This document shows positions 16,956 through 25,853 of a stretch of 64,000 nucleotides of DNA, in pieces. Made by a program: the position numbers and the translations under genes. The first letter of the stretch is position 1. Each line of letters opens with the position of its first letter. This DNA is from Candidatus Binatia bacterium (GTDB taxonomy: Bacteria; Desulfobacterota; Binatia; UBA1149; CAITLU01): NCBI GenBank assembly GCA_036493895.1, contig DASXOZ010000015.1, positions 83,446 to 147,445 of the forward strand, in the 5' to 3' direction. Under the pieces are notes generated by a model. It was not told where the DNA came from. It searched no databases and saw only the letters and a program-made list of their open reading frames with translations.

Positions 16956-19900
16956 ATGAATCTGACCCGATTCGCGCTTCGCCGCCCGCTGACGATTCTC
17001 GCGATCGTCCTCGCCGTCGTCGGAAGCGCGGCGTTCGCGCTGGTCGGGATGCCGCGCGACGTCTTTCCTCCCCTCGGGGTGCCCACCATCTACGTCGCCC
17101 AGCCGTACGGCGGGATGGACCCTGCCCAGATGGAAGGCTCGCTGACGTACTTCTACGAGTACCACTTCCTCTACATCACCGGGATCGAGCACGTGGAGTC
17201 GAAGTCGATCCAGGGCGCCGCGCTGATGAAGCTGCAGTTCCACCCGGGGACCGACATGTCGCAGGCGATGTCGGAGACGGTCGCCTATGTGAACCGCGCG
17301 CGCGCGTTCATGCCTCCGGGGACCGTGCCGCCGTTCGTCATGCGCTTCGACGCAGGCAGCGTTCCGGTCGGCTACCTCGTGTTCTCGAGCGACAACCCGG
17401 GGCGAACGCTCGGGCAGATGCAGGACGCTGCGCTGAACATCGTCCGGCCCATGTTCGCGACGCTGCCCGGGGTGTCCGCGCCGCCGCCGTTCGGCGGAAG
17501 CGCGCGTACCGTCGTCGTCAACGTCGACCCGGACCGCCTGCACGCCTACGACCTGTCGCCGGAGGACATCGTCACGGCGATCACCCGTGCAAACGTGGTC
17601 AGCCCGTCGGGCAATGTCGCGATCGGCGACAGCTACCCGATCGTTCCGGTCAATGCCGTGGTGCGAAACATCCACGACCTGGACGCACTGCCGGTCCGGA
17701 CGGTGGCCGGCAGGGCCGTCTACCTTCGCGACGTCGCCACCGTCGCCGACTCGACCGACATCGTCACGTCGTACGCGCTGGCCAACGGGCACCGCACCGT
17801 CTACATCCCGGTCACCAAGCGGGCGGATGCGTCCACGCTGTCGGTCGTCGACCTCGTCAAAGGCGCCATTCCCCGCTTCCAGGCGGCGCTGCCCGACGAT
17901 GTCCGCGTCAGCTACGAGTTCGACCAGTCTCCCGTCGTTCGCGGCGCGATCGGTGACCTCACGCGCGAGGGCCTGCTCGGCGCCGTGCTCACCGGCGTGG
18001 CGATCCTCGTGTTCCTCAGCGACTGGGCGAGCGCCCTCGTCGTCGTCGTCAACATCCCGCTGGCCCTGCTGGCGTCCTGTTTCGGCCTGGCCGCCTGCGG
18101 GCAGAGCATCAACCTGATGACGCTCGGGGGGCTCGCGCTTTCGGTCGGAATCCTCGTCGACGAGGCGACCGTCACGATCGAGAACATCCATGCCCACCTG
18201 GACCGGGGAGCGGCGACGGCGCGCGCGGCCCTGGACGCGACGGCCGAGACCGTGCTTCCGCGCCTGCTGGCGATGCTCTGCATCGTCGCGGTGTTCCTTC
18301 CGGCGTTCTTCATGACGGGCGCAGCGCGCGCGCTGTTCGTGCCGATGGCGCTGGCCGTCGCGTTCTCGATGGTCGCGTCCTACCTGCTTTCGAGCACGCT
18401 GGTGCCGGTCCTCGCCGTATGGCTGCTGTCGTCAACGCACGCGGCGCGGGCCAGCGACCAGCCGTGGTTTCATCGGCTCCAGCAACGCTTCGTCGCAGTG
18501 CTGTCCCGGCTGCTCGGACGCCCCGCACTGACGGCGGGCGTGTATCTTGCCGCCGCTTTCGCCGTGGCCGTCCTGGTCGGCTCCAGTCTCGGCAGCGAAA
18601 TCTTTCCGCCGGCCGACGTCGGACAGCTCGCGATCCGCTTTCGCGCGCCGTCGGGTACCCGTGTGGAGCGCACCGAGGAGATCGCGAAAAAGGTGCTCGA
18701 CCTCATCGCTTCGACCGCCGGTGCCGGCAACGTGCGCCTGTCGATCGGGCTGGTCGGTGTCCACTCCGCCAACTATCCGGTCAATCTGATCCACCTGTGG
18801 AACGCGGGACCCGAGGAAGGGTGGCTCGCAGTGCAGTTCGCCGACGGATTCGCGACCTGGCCCCTCCAGGAAAAACTGCGCTCCGTCTTCGCCGAGGAGC
18901 TGCCGGCCGTCAGCTTCTCGTTCGAGCCGAGCGACATCGTCAGCCGCGTGATGAGCTTCGGTGCGAACACCCCCGTCGAAATCGCCGTCAGCGGCCCCGA
19001 TCTGGACGTCGACAAGGCTTTCGCAGGCAGGATTCGCGACGGCCTGGCCTCGGTGTCATCGCTTCGCGACGTCCACTTCGCCCAGGCCCTCGACTACCCG
19101 ACGATCGAAGTGCAGGTCGACCGCGAGAGAGCCGGCCTCCTCGGAGTCCACATCGACGAAGTCACGCGCTCGCTGGTCGCGGCGACCGCGTCGAGCCGTT
19201 TCACCGTCGCCAACTTCTGGTCAGATCCTGCCTCTGGCGTCAGCTACAACATCCAGGTCCAGGTACCGCAGAGCCGGACTACGTCGATGGAAGACCTGCG
19301 CAACATCCCGGTCGGTCGTATAGGCGACGTCCAGACCCTGCTGCGCAGCGTGGCCGACGTGCATCCGTCCGCTGCCGTGGAAACCTACGAGCGCTACAAC
19401 ATGGTGAGAACGATCAGCCTGACGGCGAACATCGAAGGTGCCGACCTCGGCTCCGTCTCCCGCCAGCTTGCGGGCGTGCTTTCCGGCGCGGGCGCCCCTC
19501 CACCGAAGACGACGGTGACGCTTCGCGGCCAGGCGCCGATCCTCGACGAGCTTTCGCGCGCGTTCGCGCTCGGCCTGGCGGCAGCGACGGTGGCGATCCT
19601 GCTCGTGCTCGGCGCGAACTTCCAGTCCTTCCTCTCGGCTCTCGTCGTGCTGGCAGCAGTGCCGGCGGCGCTGGCCGGCGTCGCCGTCGCGCTGAAAGTG
19701 ACCGGGGGCACGCTCAACATCGAATCGGCCGTCGGTGCGATCATGTCGGTCGGAGTTGCCGTTGCCAACGCGATCCTGCTCGTCACGTTCGCAGAGAGGA
19801 ACCGTCGCAAGAACGGAGACTCGCGCATGGCGGCGCAGGAAGCCGCGCGCGACCGGCTGCGTCCGATCCTGATGACGAGCCTGGCAATGTCGGCCGGAAT

Positions 19901-20123
19901 GCTGCCGATGGCGTTCGGCATTGGCCAGGGCGGCGCGCAGTCGGCCGCCCTCGGTCGCGCCGTGCTCGGCGGCCTGCTGCTGGCGACCCTCTCGACGTTG
20001 TTCGCGGTGCCCTGCGTCTTCGCCGTCGTTCGCCGCGGCGCTGCGACGACGTCGCCATCACTGGATCCCGACGACCCAGAAAGCACCCACTTCGACAGCG
20101 CCGCTGCAAAGGAGGCGCGATGA
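16956..20123 (+). CDS. RND (AcrB-family) efflux permease
   Basis: A 1055-residue inner-membrane proton-driven pump, the usual size for hydrophobe/amphiphile or heavy-metal RND permeases. The N-terminal helix (LTILAIVLAVVGSAAFALVG), two large periplasmic loops and two six-helix bundles are present. The central helix reads GGLALSVGILVDEATVTIENI: the first of the two proton-relay aspartates of AcrB is present, the second position is glutamate, as in a subgroup of RND pumps. The periplasmic porter sequences GVSAPPPFGG and PVEIAVSGPDL also fit. It starts at ATG 16956 and its stop overlaps the next start as ATGA, forming an operon with a fusion protein and a TolC-like channel. Substrate is unknown. 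Confidence 0.93.
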   Translation: MNLTRFALRRPLTILAIVLAVVGSAAFALVGMPRDVFPPLGVPTIYVAQPYGGMDPAQMEGSLTYFYEYHFLYITGIEHVESKSIQGAALMKLQFHPGTDMSQAMSETVAYVNRARAFMPPGTVPPFVMRFDAGSVPVGYLVFSSDNPGRTLGQMQDAALNIVRPMFATLPGVSAPPPFGGSARTVVVNVDPDRLHAYDLSPEDIVTAITRANVVSPSGNVAIGDSYPIVPVNAVVRNIHDLDALPVRTVAGRAVYLRDVATVADSTDIVTSYALANGHRTVYIPVTKRADASTLSVVDLVKGAIPRFQAALPDDVRVSYEFDQSPVVRGAIGDLTREGLLGAVLTGVAILVFLSDWASALVVVVNIPLALLASCFGLAACGQSINLMTLGGLALSVGILVDEATVTIENIHAHLDRGAATARAALDATAETVLPRLLAMLCIVAVFLPAFFMTGAARALFVPMALAVAFSMVASYLLSSTLVPVLAVWLLSSTHAARASDQPWFHRLQQRFVAVLSRLLGRPALTAGVYLAAAFAVAVLVGSSLGSEIFPPADVGQLAIRFRAPSGTRVERTEEIAKKVLDLIASTAGAGNVRLSIGLVGVHSANYPVNLIHLWNAGPEEGWLAVQFADGFATWPLQEKLRSVFAEELPAVSFSFEPSDIVSRVMSFGANTPVEIAVSGPDLDVDKAFAGRIRDGLASVSSLRDVHFAQALDYPTIEVQVDRERAGLLGVHIDEVTRSLVAATASSRFTVANFWSDPASGVSYNIQVQVPQSRTTSMEDLRNIPVGRIGDVQTLLRSVADVHPSAAVETYERYNMVRTISLTANIEGADLGSVSRQLAGVLSGAGAPPPKTTVTLRGQAPILDELSRAFALGLAAATVAILLVLGANFQSFLSALVVLAAVPAALAGVAVALKVTGGTLNIESAVGAIMSVGVAVANAILLVTFAERNRRKNGDSRMAAQEAARDRLRPILMTSLAMSAGMLPMAFGIGQGGAQSAALGRAVLGGLLLATLSTLFAVPCVFAVVRRGAATTSPSLDPDDPESTHFDSAAAKEAR

Positions 20124-21214
20124 TCGCGCGGCAGGCTCGCGCCCGCATCGCTCTGGCGGCAACCGGCATCGCCGTCTGGGCGCTCGCGGGTGGCTGCGGT
20201 CGCGGGACGACGGGCGCAGCGACTGCGCAGGGGGCCGCCGTCGCCTCGGTGCAGGTCGTCTCGCCGTCGCGCGGCCCGGTCACGCGAAGCATCACGCTTC
20301 CCGGCGAGCTCGCGGCATGGCAGCAGGTGACGCTGCACGCGAAGATCGCAGGCTACGTAAAGACCATCTCCGTCGATCGCGGCGACCGTGTCACCACCGA
20401 CCAGGTGCTCGTCGACCTCGAAGCTCCCGAGCTGGTCGCCGACGTCGCCAAGGCCAAAGCCGACCTGACCCTGGCCACGACGCTCTCGTCGCGAGTCGAT
20501 CGCGCCCACGAAAAAGCTCCCGACCTCGTCGTCGCAGAGAACGTCGACAAAGCCACAGCCGAACGCCAGGTGGCCACCGCGACGCTGGCCCGTGCCGAAA
20601 CGCTGCTCGGGTTCGCGACCATTCGTGCTCCGTTCGACGGAGTCGTCACCGAGCGCTTCGTCGACGTCGGCGCTTTCGTTCCCGCCGCGACGGCGGCAGC
20701 GGCGGCCTCGACTGCGGCGCTCGTGACGATCGTGGACCTCGGCCGCATCCGTGTGGAGATTGCCGTGCCCGAAACCGAAGCGTCGTGGGTGCAGCCGGGG
20801 ACGCCGACCTCGATACGCGTCGACGAAGTGCCCGGCGATCCGATCAATCAGCCGGTTACCCGCATCAGCTGGGCCCTGGACCGCGACACCAGGACGATGA
20901 CCGCCGAGGTCGACGTCGACAATCCCCGCCAGGCGCTCCGGCCCGGCATGCTCGCGCACGTCACGCTGGGCGTGCAGACGCACGAGAACGCACTGCTCGT
21001 GCCTGCGGCCGCAGTCGTCACCGAGAAGGCGGGCACGTTCGCTTTCGTCGTCGGCGACGGAAACCGGGTTCGCAAGACGGCGGTCCGCACGGGGTTCGCC
21101 GACGATCGCCGCGTCGAAATCGCCGGCGGGATCGACGAGTCGGTGCGGCTGGCGATTTCCGGCAAGCCACCTCTTTCCGACGGACAGGTCGTACAGGCGG
21201 CAGAATCGAAGTGA
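20120..21214 (+). CDS. RND efflux membrane fusion protein (periplasmic adaptor, lipoprotein)
   Basis: A 364-residue adaptor linking the RND pump to the outer-membrane channel. The N-terminus ends in a lipobox (ALAGGC, Cys26), so it is lipid-anchored. The lipoyl/barrel-sandwich halves are GYVKTISVDRGDRVTTDQVLVDLEAPEL and ATIRAPFDGVVTERFVDVGAFV, with an alpha-hairpin between them (residues about 105-165) and a beta-barrel plus membrane-proximal domain after it (RPGMLAHVTLGVQTHENALLVP). The start overlaps the pump's stop by four bases and follows AAAGGAGG. Length is typical. Confidence 0.93.
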   Translation: MIARQARARIALAATGIAVWALAGGCGRGTTGAATAQGAAVASVQVVSPSRGPVTRSITLPGELAAWQQVTLHAKIAGYVKTISVDRGDRVTTDQVLVDLEAPELVADVAKAKADLTLATTLSSRVDRAHEKAPDLVVAENVDKATAERQVATATLARAETLLGFATIRAPFDGVVTERFVDVGAFVPAATAAAAASTAALVTIVDLGRIRVEIAVPETEASWVQPGTPTSIRVDEVPGDPINQPVTRISWALDRDTRTMTAEVDVDNPRQALRPGMLAHVTLGVQTHENALLVPAAAVVTEKAGTFAFVVGDGNRVRKTAVRTGFADDRRVEIAGGIDESVRLAISGKPPLSDGQVVQAAESK

Positions 21215-21216
21215 CG

Positions 21217-22548
21217 ATGCGCCCTTCGATCATCTTTTGCGGCGCATTCGCCCTCCTCAGCCTGATCCTGGCGAGCGAAGTTCCCGTCCGCGCCGAGGAA
21301 GCTCCGAAGCTGCTGGACCTGCCGACGGTGCTGCGGCTGGCCGGAGCCCGCAGCATCGACGTCGAGATCGCGCGCGCGGAACAAAGGATCGCCGAAGCGG
21401 AGGTTTCGCGCGTGCACACGCGCTTCTTCCCGTGGCTGACCACCGGCGCGAGCTACCGCCGGCACGACGGCTCGCTGGCCGACGTCCAGGGCGACATCCT
21501 GCCGGACGTGGACAAGCAGCAGTGGGACGCCGGCGGCATCGTCCACGCCCAGGTCGATCTCGGCGACGCGCTGTTCGCGTCGCGGGCGGCGCGCCGCACC
21601 GCCGATGCGGCCGGCCACGCGCTCGACGCCGAGAGGCAGGACGCACTGCTTACGGCCGCGCTCGAATACTTCGACCTGCTCGCCGCCGCCGCGCGCATCG
21701 AAGTCTTCACCGAAGCCGAGCGCATCTCGGCGGACTATGAAACGCAGGTCTCGCGCGCCGTGGACGTCGGGCTATCGTCGCGCAGCGAGCAGCTTCGCGC
21801 CAGGGTCGAAACCGAGAAGAACCGCCTGGAGGTCGAGCGCGCCCAGGAACAGGGCCAGGCCGCTTCCGCACGGCTGGCCGAAACGCTGCGTCTCGGTGCA
21901 ACGCCACTGGTCGCCCAGCGCGCCGACCTCGCGCCGGTCTCGCTCGTCGCCGCCGACAAGCCGGTCGACGCGCTGGTGGCAACCGCGCTTGCCGGCCGGG
22001 CCGAAATCGGCAGGAGCGAGGCCCTCGTCGCGGCCGCGCGGGAAGCGAAGAACGGCGCCGTCTACGGACCGCTGATCCCATCGATCGGAGGGGAGATCGG
22101 TTTCGGCGGCACCGGCGGCGGGCCCGACAGCGGCAACCATTCGAGCGGCGGATACAGCGATTACCTCGCGGGCCTGCACTGGCGCCTCGGCCCGGGCGGG
22201 CTTCTCGACTGGTCGCGCATCGATTCCGCCGCGGCAGAGCTCCACCGCTCCGAGCTCGAAGAAGAGCGGCTGCGCGACCGCATCACTCGTGAGGTCGTCG
22301 AGGGCCACGCCCGCAGCGTCGTGCTGGCCCGTCGACTGGAGACGAGCAAGGGAGCGCTCGAGACGGCCAGGCAGAGCCTCTCGCTGTCGCGCCAGCGGCG
22401 CGAGTTCGGCGTCGACGTCGTCCTCGAGAACATCCAGGCCGAGCAGGAACAGACTCGGGCCAATGCCGACTATCTTTTGACCGTGATCGACTGGAATCGC
22501 GTCCAGTACTCGCTGTTGAGGGCGCTCGGCGGCTCTCCTCCGCCGTGA
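21217..22548 (+). CDS. TolC-family outer membrane efflux channel
   Basis: A 443-residue outer-membrane factor that completes the tripartite pump. Residues 1-26 are a signal peptide. Two outer-membrane efflux protein repeats are visible as long amphipathic helices: LPTVLRLAGARSIDVEIARA and EARISADYETQ-like SADYETQVSRAVDVG for the first, then RLRDRITREVVEGHARSVVLARRLE and ARQSLSLSRQRREFGVDVVLENI for the second, ending in LTVIDWNRVQYSLLRALGG. ATG 21217 lies 2 nt after the adaptor stop; an in-frame GTG at 21211 overlaps it. Confidence 0.92.
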   Translation: MRPSIIFCGAFALLSLILASEVPVRAEEAPKLLDLPTVLRLAGARSIDVEIARAEQRIAEAEVSRVHTRFFPWLTTGASYRRHDGSLADVQGDILPDVDKQQWDAGGIVHAQVDLGDALFASRAARRTADAAGHALDAERQDALLTAALEYFDLLAAAARIEVFTEAERISADYETQVSRAVDVGLSSRSEQLRARVETEKNRLEVERAQEQGQAASARLAETLRLGATPLVAQRADLAPVSLVAADKPVDALVATALAGRAEIGRSEALVAAAREAKNGAVYGPLIPSIGGEIGFGGTGGGPDSGNHSSGGYSDYLAGLHWRLGPGGLLDWSRIDSAAAELHRSELEEERLRDRITREVVEGHARSVVLARRLETSKGALETARQSLSLSRQRREFGVDVVLENIQAEQEQTRANADYLLTVIDWNRVQYSLLRALGGSPPP

Positions 22549-22621
22549 CCGCTGGATCCGTGCGGTAGCGATGGACCCTCTCCGCGATGTCTCGTCGGCG
22601 ACCGAGGACACGCGGCGCTCG

Positions 22622-24394
22622 TCACGCCACAGGGAACTTCAGCGTGAACATGCTGCCGCTGCCGGGCCTGCTCTGGACTTCGACGCTCCCGCCCTGGGCC
22701 TGGACGATGTGCTTGACGATCGCCAGCCCGAGCCCGGTGCCTCCGAGGGAGCGGCTGCGCGCCTTGTCGACGCGGTAGAAGCGCTCGAACAGGCGCGGCA
22801 GGTGCTCCGCGTCGATTCCGGCACCGTGGTCGCGCACGCGCAGCAGCGCCGAGCCGTCGTCGGCGGCGGCCTCTACCTCGATGAGGCTGCCTTCGTCCGA
22901 ATACTTGATCGCGTTGTCGATCAGGTTGACGAGCGCCTGCTCGACCAGCGCGCCGTTGATGCGCGCCTGGACGCTGTGGTCGCAGCGAACCTCGACGTGC
23001 ACGCCCTTGAGGTCGGCCTTGGCACGGCAGACGTCGACGGCGCCGCGCACGACGGAGTCCAGGCTGGTCGGGCTCCTCTCGATCATCTGGTTTTCCGACT
23101 CCTGGTCGATGCGCGACAGCACGAGCAGGTCCTCGATGATCGCGCCGAGGCGGTCGGCCTGGCGCGAAGCGATCTCGAGGAACCGCTTGGCGTTGCCCGC
23201 GTCGTTCATCGCGCCGGCGAGCAGGGTATCGAGAAAACCCTTGATCGACGTGACCGGGGTCTTCAGCTCGTGAGAGACGTTGGCGACGAAGTCGCGACGC
23301 ACGGTTTCCAGGCGGCGAAGCTGGGTGACGTCGTGGAGCACGATCACCGCGCCGATGCGGCGGCCGCCCGCGTCGCGCACCGGGGCGCCGTGGGCCTGGA
23401 TGAAGCGCGACTGGTCGCCGCGCAGCGCCACGTCGCGCTCGACGACGGTGTCGGCGCGCAGCGCCTCGGCGACGACACGCTGAAGGTCGGGACTGCGCGC
23501 CACCTCGTGGATCGTGCGGCCCACGGCCGTGCGCATGTCGATCTCGAGCAGGCGGGCACCCGCCGCGTTGAGCGCCATGACGCGCTCGCGCACGTCGATC
23601 GCGAGCACGCCTTCGACCATGCTCGACAGCACCGCTTCCTGCTCGTTGCGCTCGGCGACCAAGGAGGCGATGCGGCTGTCCAGCTCGGCGCCCATGCGAC
23701 GGATCGCCTCGCCTACCCGACGGATCTCGGCAGGTGCTTCGGGTAACGCCGAAGCCTGGCCGCCACCTGCGTGGTTGCCGGCAAGACTCTCCAGGGTAGT
23801 AAGCGGAATCGCCAGGCTGCGGATGATCCAGAACACGAACGCCGCCATCGCCAGCGCAACTGTCGCGGCGACAAGCAGAAGGCGGTGCTGCAGGCTCGAG
23901 TTGGCGGCATCCACCGCGTCGAGCGCGATGCCGGTGCGCACGACGCCGACGAGCTTGCCGTCGCGGCGCACTGCGCGCGCCCAGTACATCATTTCAGTGG
24001 AAAGCGTGTCGCTGTGGCGCACCGACGTCCCCGTGCCCTCGGCGATGGCGGCGACGACTTCGGGACGCTGCGAGTGGTTGTCCATCACCGCCGGGTCGTC
24101 GTCGGACTCGCCGAGGATGTTCCCGTCCGGCGCGATCAGCGTTACGCGCAGCGACGCGCTCTTGCCGAGCTGCTTGACGACGGGATCGAGCGCCTGGCGG
24201 TTTGCGCCGGCGAGGCGGTCACCGACGACGTCCTCGACAAGGGCGGCGCCGGAGGCGAGCCTGGCGCGGACGTCTGCCGCGTGCGTCGCGATCGTCAGCG
24301 ACGAGGCCTCCCAGCAGATGAAGGCAAGGCCCGCTGCCACCAGCGCGCACAGCGGCAGGGCCACCTGCCAGGCCAGAGGCGAGCGGCCCATCAT
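22622..24394 (-). CDS. phoR: phosphate regulon sensor histidine kinase PhoR
   Basis: A 590-residue membrane kinase. A first helix at about residues 9-29, a periplasmic sensor of about 130 residues (with DAAVMDNHSQRPEVVAAI), a second helix near 170-190, a HAMP-like linker, a PAS domain (SSMVEGVLAIDVRERVMALNAAGARLL), HisKA with VSHELKTPVTSIKGFLDTL (phospho-accepting His), and HATPase with NLIDNAIKYS and GTGLGLAIVKHIVQAQGG. PhoR autophosphorylates and controls PhoB according to Pst/PhoU status. Its ATG overlaps the phoB stop as ATGA. The large periplasmic domain is longer than in E. coli PhoR. Confidence 0.93.
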   Translation of the reverse strand: MMGRSPLAWQVALPLCALVAAGLAFICWEASSLTIATHAADVRARLASGAALVEDVVGDRLAGANRQALDPVVKQLGKSASLRVTLIAPDGNILGESDDDPAVMDNHSQRPEVVAAIAEGTGTSVRHSDTLSTEMMYWARAVRRDGKLVGVVRTGIALDAVDAANSSLQHRLLLVAATVALAMAAFVFWIIRSLAIPLTTLESLAGNHAGGGQASALPEAPAEIRRVGEAIRRMGAELDSRIASLVAERNEQEAVLSSMVEGVLAIDVRERVMALNAAGARLLEIDMRTAVGRTIHEVARSPDLQRVVAEALRADTVVERDVALRGDQSRFIQAHGAPVRDAGGRRIGAVIVLHDVTQLRRLETVRRDFVANVSHELKTPVTSIKGFLDTLLAGAMNDAGNAKRFLEIASRQADRLGAIIEDLLVLSRIDQESENQMIERSPTSLDSVVRGAVDVCRAKADLKGVHVEVRCDHSVQARINGALVEQALVNLIDNAIKYSDEGSLIEVEAAADDGSALLRVRDHGAGIDAEHLPRLFERFYRVDKARSRSLGGTGLGLAIVKHIVQAQGGSVEVQSRPGSGSMFTLKFPVA

Positions 24395-25077
24395 TCCCTG
24401 AATCGATATCCGACTCCGCGGACTGTTTCGATCAGGCCGCCGAAGCCGCCGAGCTTGCGCCGCAGCGCGACGATCTGGACGTCGACGGCGCGCTCGGTGA
24501 CCGGGTAGTTCTCGCCGCGGATCCCGTCGACGATCTGGTAGCGCGTGAACACCCAGCCCGGCCGCCTCGCCAGGAAGTGCAGGATGCGGAACTCCGTATT
24601 GGTGAGCGCGACCTCGTTGCCGTCGGCGCGCACTTCGTGGCGACCGGGGTGGATCTCGATCTCGTGGACTCGCAGCGGCTCTTCTTCGGCCGGAAGGCTG
24701 GTGGTGCGGCGCCGCAGCACCGCGTGCACCCGCGCAAGCAGCACCTTGATGCCGAAAGGCTTGGTCACGTAGTCGGCCGCCCCCAGCTCGAGGCCGGCGA
24801 CGACGTCGGTCTCCTCCCCCCGGGCGGTGACCATGATGATCGGAATCTGGGCAGTGGTGCGGTCGGACTTGAGGGCGCGACAGACTTCGAGTCCATTCAT
24901 GCCCGGCAGCATGAGATCGAGAAGGAGAAGGTCCGGCTGGCTGCGCCTGGCCGCTTCGAGGCCTTTCTCTCCGGTAGAGGCTACCTGGACTTGGAACTTC
25001 TCGGCTTCGAGGTTGTAACGGATCAACTCTGCGATGTCGTCTTCATCTTCGACGACAACAATCGTCTCTCTTGACAT
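24391..25077 (-). CDS. phoB: phosphate regulon response regulator PhoB
   Basis: A 228-residue OmpR/PhoB-type regulator. The receiver has the acidic pair in EDEDD, the phospho-acceptor Asp54 in LLLDLMLPGMNG, Thr in MVTARGE and Lys in YVTKPFG. The winged helix ends with ERAVDVQIVALRRKLGGFGGLIETVRGVGYRF, where the recognition helix is VDVQIVALRRKL. It activates phosphate-starvation genes by binding direct repeats with an 11-bp period. Its own promoter carries such repeats (25134-25151), which implies autoregulation. The frame extends upstream to 25569, but homologues begin at the ATG at 25077. Confidence 0.95.
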   Translation of the reverse strand: MSRETIVVVEDEDDIAELIRYNLEAEKFQVQVASTGEKGLEAARRSQPDLLLLDLMLPGMNGLEVCRALKSDRTTAQIPIIMVTARGEETDVVAGLELGAADYVTKPFGIKVLLARVHAVLRRRTTSLPAEEEPLRVHEIEIHPGRHEVRADGNEVALTNTEFRILHFLARRPGWVFTRYQIVDGIRGENYPVTERAVDVQIVALRRKLGGFGGLIETVRGVGYRFRE

Positions 25078-25090
25078 ATGCGATTCTTGT

Positions 25091-25140
25091 CTCACACAAG
25101 AAGAAGCTTGCAAAGGATTCACAGAAGTCTTTTGTGTGAG
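25091..25140. promoter_or_regulatory. inverted repeat in the phoB leader
   Basis: CTCACACAA at 25091-25099 and its complement TTGTGTGAG at 25132-25140 form perfect 9-bp arms separated by 32 bp, and the right arm coincides with one half-site of the PHO-box-like repeat. It could be a second operator arm or an mRNA stem in the phoB leader. Confidence 0.45.
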
Positions 25141-25151
25141 TTTTCGGTTAG
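25134..25151 (-). promoter_or_regulatory. putative PHO box of phoB
   Basis: On the minus strand CTAACCG (from 25151) and CTCACAC (from 25140) are spaced exactly 11 bp with AAAA after each half-site. The last base lies 56 nt before the phoB ATG. The half-sites match those before the porin, the protein at 25251 and the cNMP gene. Confidence 0.65.
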
Positions 25152-25208
25152 ATGGAACAGGCCGTCCCCACCGCGCGGAGCGCAGTTCGCACCCGCGCGC
25201 GGTCGGTT

Positions 25209-25226
25209 CTAACATCGTTCTCACGT
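25209..25226 (+). promoter_or_regulatory. putative PHO box of the exported Cys-rich protein
   Basis: CTAACAT at 25209 and CTCACGT at 25220 repeat with an 11-bp period, in the same CTAAC-N6-CTCAC form as at 707 and at phoB. The second half-site ends 11 nt before the GGAGG ribosome site, the same geometry as in front of the cNMP-binding gene. Confidence 0.6.
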
Positions 25227-25250
25227 TTTCGGACGACGGAGGTTCGCGCA

Positions 25251-25790
25251 ATGAACGCTTGGCACCATCGCATGCTCCCGGTCGCCCTGCTCGCCGCGGC
25301 GCTCGCAGTGCGAGCCCTGCCGGCATCGGCCTGCGACGACGAGGCGAACGCGTGCAGCTGCGGGGCGGCCCACGCCGCCGCCGCAACGGCCCAGCCGGTC
25401 GCCGATCACCATGACATGGCTGCCGGTTGCGGCGGGGACCCCGATCATCCGGGCTCCTGCCAGTGTGCCGGTGCGAGCGCTGCCAGCGACAAGCCGCAGG
25501 CGGGCGCCGCGGCAGCCGCGCCGAATGCGGACGCGAAGGCGGCGAGCGACGCCGCCAAGGGCCAGGCACATCAGGTCGCGGTGGTCGATCCGGCTACCGG
25601 CCAGCTTACCGAGCCTGCCAGCGGCGAAGAGCCTGCCGGCAGCGCACCCGCGCGCGCGGCCGCTGCAAGACCGGAGCAGGTCGCGCAGCCGGGCGGCGGC
25701 GTGATGGCGGGGTTTCCCGCGGACCGCGCAGCGAGCGCGGAAGCGACGATCGATTCGAGCGGCGCAGCCCACACGGACTGCGGGCACTGA
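25251..25790 (+). CDS. small exported Cys/His-containing protein, probable Pho regulon member
   Basis: A 179-residue protein with a signal peptide (cleavage near ALPASA, residue 26). The mature N-terminus carries two cysteine clusters, CDDEANACSCGAAH and CGGDPDHPGSCQC, with HHDMAAG between them, suggesting metal binding or disulfides. An alanine-rich linker leads to a C-terminal block VAVVDPATGQLTEPASGEE and PGGGVMAGFPADRAAS that resembles a short conserved C-terminal motif of uncharacterised exported proteins. It is divergent from phoB and has its own PHO-box-like repeat, so induction on phosphate limitation is plausible. No function can be assigned. Confidence 0.75.
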   Translation: MNAWHHRMLPVALLAAALAVRALPASACDDEANACSCGAAHAAAATAQPVADHHDMAAGCGGDPDHPGSCQCAGASAASDKPQAGAAAAAPNADAKAASDAAKGQAHQVAVVDPATGQLTEPASGEEPAGSAPARAAAARPEQVAQPGGGVMAGFPADRAASAEATIDSSGAAHTDCGH

Positions 25791-25853
25791 AGGCCGACCT
25801 CCGCCCGTACGCGCTCGCAAGGCTGCAGCGGTCGTGCGACCGACGCAGCAAAC

